The notes below the pieces were generated by a model. That model had not been told where the DNA came from. It ran no database searches and saw only the letters and a list, made by a program, of their open reading frames with translations. Both the position numbers and the translations under genes were made by a program. A DNA stretch of 40,277 bases from Stramenopiles sp. TOSAG23-3 (taxonomy: Eukaryota; Sar), in contig LT642183.1 of the NCBI GenBank assembly GCA_900128585.1, positions 1 to 40,277 on the forward strand, given 5' to 3'. Positions 36,327 to 40,277 of this stretch are shown here, in pieces. Position 1 is the first letter of the stretch; every line of letters starts with the position of its first letter.

Positions 36327-37973
36327 CTATTCTTCTTCTTCCTCCGCCGAAGAAGATACTTTTGGGGACGGTATGATGGAAAATACCAAGTCATAAAGAA
36401 TGATTGATAAATTAACGATGCAACCAACGGCACCGCACCAAAAATACACGCCTCCAATGGGCAAACATTGGGGTGTATCGTTTCCACAGTCAGACACCAC
36501 GAACCCACTGAAGATGCTTACGAAAATCTGGGCAGCTGGCAAAGTATTGTTCACAATGCCAGTGGCCCAACCAACACGCTTATGCCCAACAACGCCTCTC
36601 ACCAATGCGTAAATGGCCGTGCTGTGGATCGAATAGGACGGTCCGGACAGCACCATTAGCGACAAGAGCGCGTAAGGGTTGTTTGGTCCAGAGTAGTAAT
36701 ACAATATCAAAGTTATTGAAATTGATAATTCGGACAAAAAGTACATGCGCTTTGTCCCGGAGCACATCCTTATCGTTGCTTGGTAAAATGGGACAAAGAC
36801 CATGCCCGAGAGCGTCTGCACAGCTGCCGTGACCATGGATACACGAAACCCAGATGTTCCGAACACCGTGTTTATTCCAATCCATGTGGTCCACCAGAAG
36901 ACTGCTAGGCACACAAGCGTCCACCCAGTAAATTGCGCCATGAGAAGCAATGCCAGAGCCAGAAGCCGGTGCCTTTTCCGACGCCGCTTATCTTCTCCAC
37001 CCTCGTCCTCCGTGTCCTCGTCTTCCGTGTCCATACCCCCGTGCCCAGGATCGCGAGGGTGGTTCAATGTGCCCGTCTCCAACACGGTGCTGCTTTTCTC
37101 CTGCACGTTCTTTATTGGCGCATACTCCCCGTTCGCTTCCTCCGCGTCCCCCTCGAAAGACTTATCCTTTCCCACAAACAGGGCAGTTCCGCACGACAAG
37201 GTTAAAAACGTCGCGCTCGTTCCCAGAAACACTTGAAAATGCGAGTAACCCCAGAACACCAAAGGGAAACTGCCAACGCACAGGGCCAGGAAACGCCCGA
37301 TTAGGGTGTACAAATTGTACAAGTTGTCCGCCCTACTCTCGATGAAGTTTATCGTTTCTTCCGACGTGCTTTCTGATGTATGACTGAGCGCCATGTCAAG
37401 CAGCAACGACCTTCCCGGGACCAGCAATAGATCGTGGCACAAGTCCATTATACCGAACGCTACAAAACACAGCACAATTTGGTGCTGTCGAGAAAGCAAC
37501 CACTTGTCGTAGAACACCAACACCAGCAAGCAGACCGTGGCAATAAGACCCAGAAAAAAGATGAATATTTTCCGTCGCCCGCAGCAGGAAGTGCGGCACC
37601 GGTCTGAAGCCCGGCCTAGTAGAGGTTGCAGGCATATGCCAAACAGAGGGTTGACCAAAAAAATTAAACTAGCAGTAGACGGGGATAGTGACAGTGGTTT
37701 GGCGAGGAGATGGGGAATTATGACCGACTCCCCTGCCGCCCACCCGTACTCTACAGCTGAGCCCGTCAACGAGACCCCTTGCAATCGCCACAAACTATGG
37801 GACCGGCCGCTCTCGCTCTCCATAAGATTGCCCGTTTTATCACCCTCACCAGAATCATCATTTACAACGGTGTCGATAAAAGGTTCTTTGAAATCGCCGT
37901 GCGGGGAACTGAAGGCTGAGTTCTTCGAACGTGACAGACCCTTGCCGCTCCCCCGTCGCGCTGGAGACGCCAT
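36327..37973 (-). CDS. MFS sugar transporter, SLC45/sucrose-H+ symporter type
   Basis: A 548-residue protein with about 12 membrane segments in two halves and a charged central loop (about 275-330, acidic then RRRKRHR). Landmarks of the glycoside/SLC45 branch are the TM1 stretch LQGVSLTGSAVEYGWAAGES, the loop GRASDRCRTSCCGRRKIFIFF between TM2 and TM3, and a TM8-like segment. Plant SUTs and animal SLC45 proteins move sucrose or glucose with protons; substrate here is inferred. The N-terminal 60 residues are Ser/Gly-rich and cytosolic; the C-terminus ends in five Glu. The start is the ATG at 37973. It diverges from the sucrose-phosphatase-like gene, with 578 bp between start codons, which favours sucrose as substrate. 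Confidence 0.85.
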   Translation of the reverse strand: MASPARRGSGKGLSRSKNSAFSSPHGDFKEPFIDTVVNDDSGEGDKTGNLMESESGRSHSLWRLQGVSLTGSAVEYGWAAGESVIIPHLLAKPLSLSPSTASLIFLVNPLFGICLQPLLGRASDRCRTSCCGRRKIFIFFLGLIATVCLLVLVFYDKWLLSRQHQIVLCFVAFGIMDLCHDLLLVPGRSLLLDMALSHTSESTSEETINFIESRADNLYNLYTLIGRFLALCVGSFPLVFWGYSHFQVFLGTSATFLTLSCGTALFVGKDKSFEGDAEEANGEYAPIKNVQEKSSTVLETGTLNHPRDPGHGGMDTEDEDTEDEGGEDKRRRKRHRLLALALLLMAQFTGWTLVCLAVFWWTTWIGINTVFGTSGFRVSMVTAAVQTLSGMVFVPFYQATIRMCSGTKRMYFLSELSISITLILYYYSGPNNPYALLSLMVLSGPSYSIHSTAIYALVRGVVGHKRVGWATGIVNNTLPAAQIFVSIFSGFVVSDCGNDTPQCLPIGGVYFWCGAVGCIVNLSIILYDLVFSIIPSPKVSSSAEEEEE

Positions 37974-38551
37974 TCACTTCTGCCTACCTTTCTATGAACA
38001 ACCAACCCTTTTTCGTTCCTGGACCGCAAGCACAAACTGCTTTCCACGCGACCACTTCTTTCTTCCTTTTCATTACAATCAATCTTTCCTTTCATTCCCT
38101 TCTTTTCGTTCTTTTAATCATACATACGACTGTATATACTGCAGTAAATAGTAATAATTCAAAAAAATAGTGCTTGTTCCATTTTTTTATATTATTTTTT
38201 TAATTATTATTTTTTATTATTATTATTATATTTTTTTGTTTTTTTTTGTTTGTTGTTTATTATTGTTGAGTTGTTTCTTCTTTTTTTTCTTGTTGTTGAT
38301 GATGTGATCTTGTATATTATAATATTAATTTTGTTGATACAGTATTATTGTAGTCTTCTATTATTATTTATTATTCTTCCTCTTCTCCTCCTCCCAAAAA
38401 AAACCATCATTTTTTAATTTTATTTATATTATTTATTTTGCTGAACCTTTTTTTGTTGTTAAAGGTTATTATTGTATTGTGTAGTTAGGGTTAGGGTCCA
38501 CCACCAAATAAAATAAATAGATCATCATGGCAAAAAGTGCAAAAATGCAGG
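37974..38551. other. Divergent spacer between sugar transporter and HAD phosphatase genes
   Basis: T-rich, low-complexity (about 38165-38460) with TTATTATT and TTGTTG runs. A TTAGGG doublet lies at about 38486-38497. A 19-codon uORF opens at 38527. No other gene is seen. Confidence 0.5.
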
Positions 38552-38586
38552 ATGTATATCAGCTTAACAAATCTAGGATTGTTTGA
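38527..38586 (+). other. uORF overlapping the HAD phosphatase 5' region
   Basis: An ATG at 38527 opens a 19-codon frame ending in TGA at 38584-38586, out of frame with and overlapping the ATG at 38552. It could reduce initiation at 38552 and favour Met at 38672. Confidence 0.4.
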
Positions 38587-39712
38587 AGCTGAATTGAAAT
38601 TTCATAAAGAGAATCTAAGTAACTTTAGTAGGTGTATCCGTCCGTTCTTTGTCAAGAGTACGTTTTTGTCCATGGTTCGGTTTGCAAGGCATCGGTATGT
38701 TTCGCTGGCGGTTGTGGCAGTCGGTGGGGGGATATTCCTAACGAAGGGGAAGGGGGGAAAGGCGTCGCGGCCACAGCCCATAATATTATTTACAGATTTG
38801 GACGGTACGTGGGTAGACTACAAGTTTCCTTCGGAACAAGTAAGGGCAGACTTGGCAGCGTTCCATGAATACTGGGACCGCGTTGAAAGACCGAGGGGCT
38901 CCGTGCTTGTTTACAACACGGCACGATGCATTCGAATGTACGAAGCTCTGCCTAAAGATTTTGAAAATTTTGAAACACCGGACATCCTAATTACAGGCGA
39001 GGGCGTTGAGATAAGGTGGGCGTCATCCAAGCTAGGTGCTGAAACTGCAAGTGGAGGGAGTAGCCACGGGCACAAGGACGCGGACGTTTCATTTTCAATT
39101 GACCCGAAATGGGCGAGCGTGATTCGACAGGCTTGGTGGGACAGTGCGGTAGGCAATGCTGTGAAGCAGGCGCTGGACGCGGTGGATGAGCACTGTATCC
39201 TGAACCTGAACGATGTAGGCAATGCACTCAATGATGTCGGCGAAGCAAGGTATGCAGTAACCATAAAGGGGGGGGATGGGGTCCTGGGCAGGTGTGCTGT
39301 AATCGTGGAAGAATTGGAGGAAGAGCTCAACGGTGAGGAAAAGGTAGTAATGCTCAGCACGTACCCGGCATGGGGAGAAGCCCCAGTCCCTCACATTATT
39401 AACGCGGTGCCAATGGTTGCAGGAAAAGGCCGTGCTGCAAGGTACATTGCAGACGCCCTTGGTTTTGAAGAATGCGATTGCCTTGCCGCCGGCGACACCC
39501 TGGGGGATGCACCTATGATCGTGGACACAAACATGCCATTTTTGGCGGTCGGAAATGCAAAGGATTCGTTGAAAGACATTGTTACGCACAGAAACGACAA
39601 TTGCGATGCGTCGACTGCCCCGTTTACTATCGTTGTGGACGGCGTTGGAGTCTCCGGTGTTCTAGAAGGATTGAAGAAATTTCGCAAACATCGTGGGGAA
39701 GTTATTGGTTAA
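38552..39712 (+). CDS. HAD-superfamily phosphatase, sucrose-6-phosphate phosphatase-like
   Basis: A 386-residue protein from ATG 38552 (346 from ATG 38672). It has all HAD motifs: I, FTDLDGTW with the two catalytic Asp (residues 42 and 44 counted from 38672); II, VYNTAR (Thr); III, Lys in GKGRAARYIADALG; IV, GDTLGDAPM. The order and the S6PP-style flanks (LITGEGVEIRW, then a cap region) place it with sucrose-phosphate phosphatases and related HAD-IIB enzymes, which release phosphate from sucrose-6-phosphate in the last step of sucrose synthesis. The N-terminus has a short hydrophobic stretch (YVSLAVVAVGGGIFLTKG) before the domain, so targeting or membrane anchoring is possible. A cap for other sugar phosphates cannot be excluded. 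It diverges from the SLC45-type transporter. Confidence 0.8.
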   Translation: MYISLTNLGLFEAELKFHKENLSNFSRCIRPFFVKSTFLSMVRFARHRYVSLAVVAVGGGIFLTKGKGGKASRPQPIILFTDLDGTWVDYKFPSEQVRADLAAFHEYWDRVERPRGSVLVYNTARCIRMYEALPKDFENFETPDILITGEGVEIRWASSKLGAETASGGSSHGHKDADVSFSIDPKWASVIRQAWWDSAVGNAVKQALDAVDEHCILNLNDVGNALNDVGEARYAVTIKGGDGVLGRCAVIVEELEEELNGEEKVVMLSTYPAWGEAPVPHIINAVPMVAGKGRAARYIADALGFEECDCLAAGDTLGDAPMIVDTNMPFLAVGNAKDSLKDIVTHRNDNCDASTAPFTIVVDGVGVSGVLEGLKKFRKHRGEVIG

Positions 39713-40277
39713 CATTTTAATTGAAATTAGGAAACTGAAGACCATAGACTTTTAATTGATACGCGCACAATGAAACAAATGGCATTTAATACTTTTTTTA
39801 ACACAAAAAATTGGCTGTTACCGAATGGGCAATGAGCAAGCAGACGGAAGAAAATAAAATTGTGAAATACTTTACCTATCAACATTAATTAGAATACTAT
39901 TTACAACATTAGACTACTACTACAAATTTTTTCGCTTTTTTTTTTGTCGATCGACGGTTTTCCATCGTTTTCCATCGTTTTCATCAGTTATAATCTATTT
40001 AACAGCATCACAGTATACACTATAAAGGATAATTATTCTTGTGTTTTTTTTAATTAATTAATGATGTATTTTTTTATACATTGAATAGCACAGGAATATT
40101 TATGATAATACGAAATAATTTGTTTTTAACGCTTGCCTTGCCTCTTCCTGCCGAGCTCTTTTTTTTTTTTTAATACGAGGAGCGTAGCATGAATAATTCA
40201 ATAAACAACAGAAGACAAAAAACAGCTTTTTAATACACCAAATACCATACAATAAGATTGTTGTGATATTTTAACAA
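39713..40277. other. AT-rich spacer at window end
   Basis: No gene is seen. It carries an inverted AACAGCCAATTTT-like element (listed separately), poly-T runs and a short TTTTCCATCG direct repeat at about 39958-39980. Confidence 0.5.
39803..39820 (-). repeat. AACAGCCAATTTT element, inverted copy
   Basis: On the minus strand it reads TAACAGCCAATTTTTTGT, matching the core of the copies at 8771 and 13986. It follows the HAD phosphatase gene. Confidence 0.5.

Noticed and set aside
38484-38497. Telomeric TTAGGG repeat
   Set aside because: Only two units in the middle of a gene-rich contig, far too few for a telomere.
1-40277. tRNA or rRNA genes
   Set aside because: I looked for a typical tRNA B-box in spacers by eye and found none; a dedicated tRNA scan would be more sensitive.

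Overview
The window is nuclear DNA of a eukaryote, most likely a flagellated unicellular protist or microalga. It encodes IFT52 (so it can build cilia), SBDS (ribosome maturation), a transportin, a BRO1-domain protein and a chimera of pentatricopeptide repeats with a TrmB-like methyltransferase. From memory, such PPR-methyltransferase chimeras are known mainly from microalgae, so a stramenopile, haptophyte or similar alga is my best guess; I cannot fix the lineage. Every recognised gene reads through as one uninterrupted ORF, so coding introns are rare or absent. Coding DNA is fairly balanced in base composition, while the spacers are AT-rich and full of homopolymers and microsatellites. One run of 85 Ns (11396-11480) is an assembly gap.

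Layout. 518-8697 (+): a 1979-residue chromatin/transcription protein (PLU-1-like helices, PWWP-like, TFIIS central domain, SPOC, RGG/Q-rich tail), then a BRO1-UBA-UBA protein. 8917-11205 (-): flavin-containing monooxygenase. 12407-13780 (+): IFT52. 14213-14902 (-): small multipass TLC-like membrane protein. 15519-19680 (+): PPR-TrmB chimera, then a secreted protein with a Tyr/Cys-rich tail, followed by a repeat-rich 1.2 kb spacer with a possible kinase relic. 20847-22217 (-): aminoadipate/kynurenine-type aminotransferase. 23382-25175 (+): ankyrin protein. 25388-25780 (-): 130-residue unknown. 26572-28227 (+): EF-hand protein. 28495-37973 (-): four genes, transportin-3/importin-13-like, vanin-like amidohydrolase, extended SBDS and SLC45-type sugar transporter. 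38552-39712 (+): sucrose-phosphatase-like HAD hydrolase.

Themes. The sugar transporter and the sucrose-phosphatase-like gene are divergent neighbours and may form a sucrose module. IFT52 and perhaps the EF-hand, ankyrin and 130-residue proteins may relate to the flagellum; only IFT52 is firm. The least conventional proteins are the PLU-1/PWWP/TFIIS/SPOC fusion, the PPR-TrmB chimera with an altered active-site motif, the BRO1-UBA-UBA fusion and SBDS with a tail of over 200 residues. In the spacers, an AACAGCCAATTTT-type element recurs, mostly between convergent genes, and there are several short tandem duplications.

Starts: for several genes the longest open frame begins with a non-ATG codon, so I placed the start at the first credible ATG.
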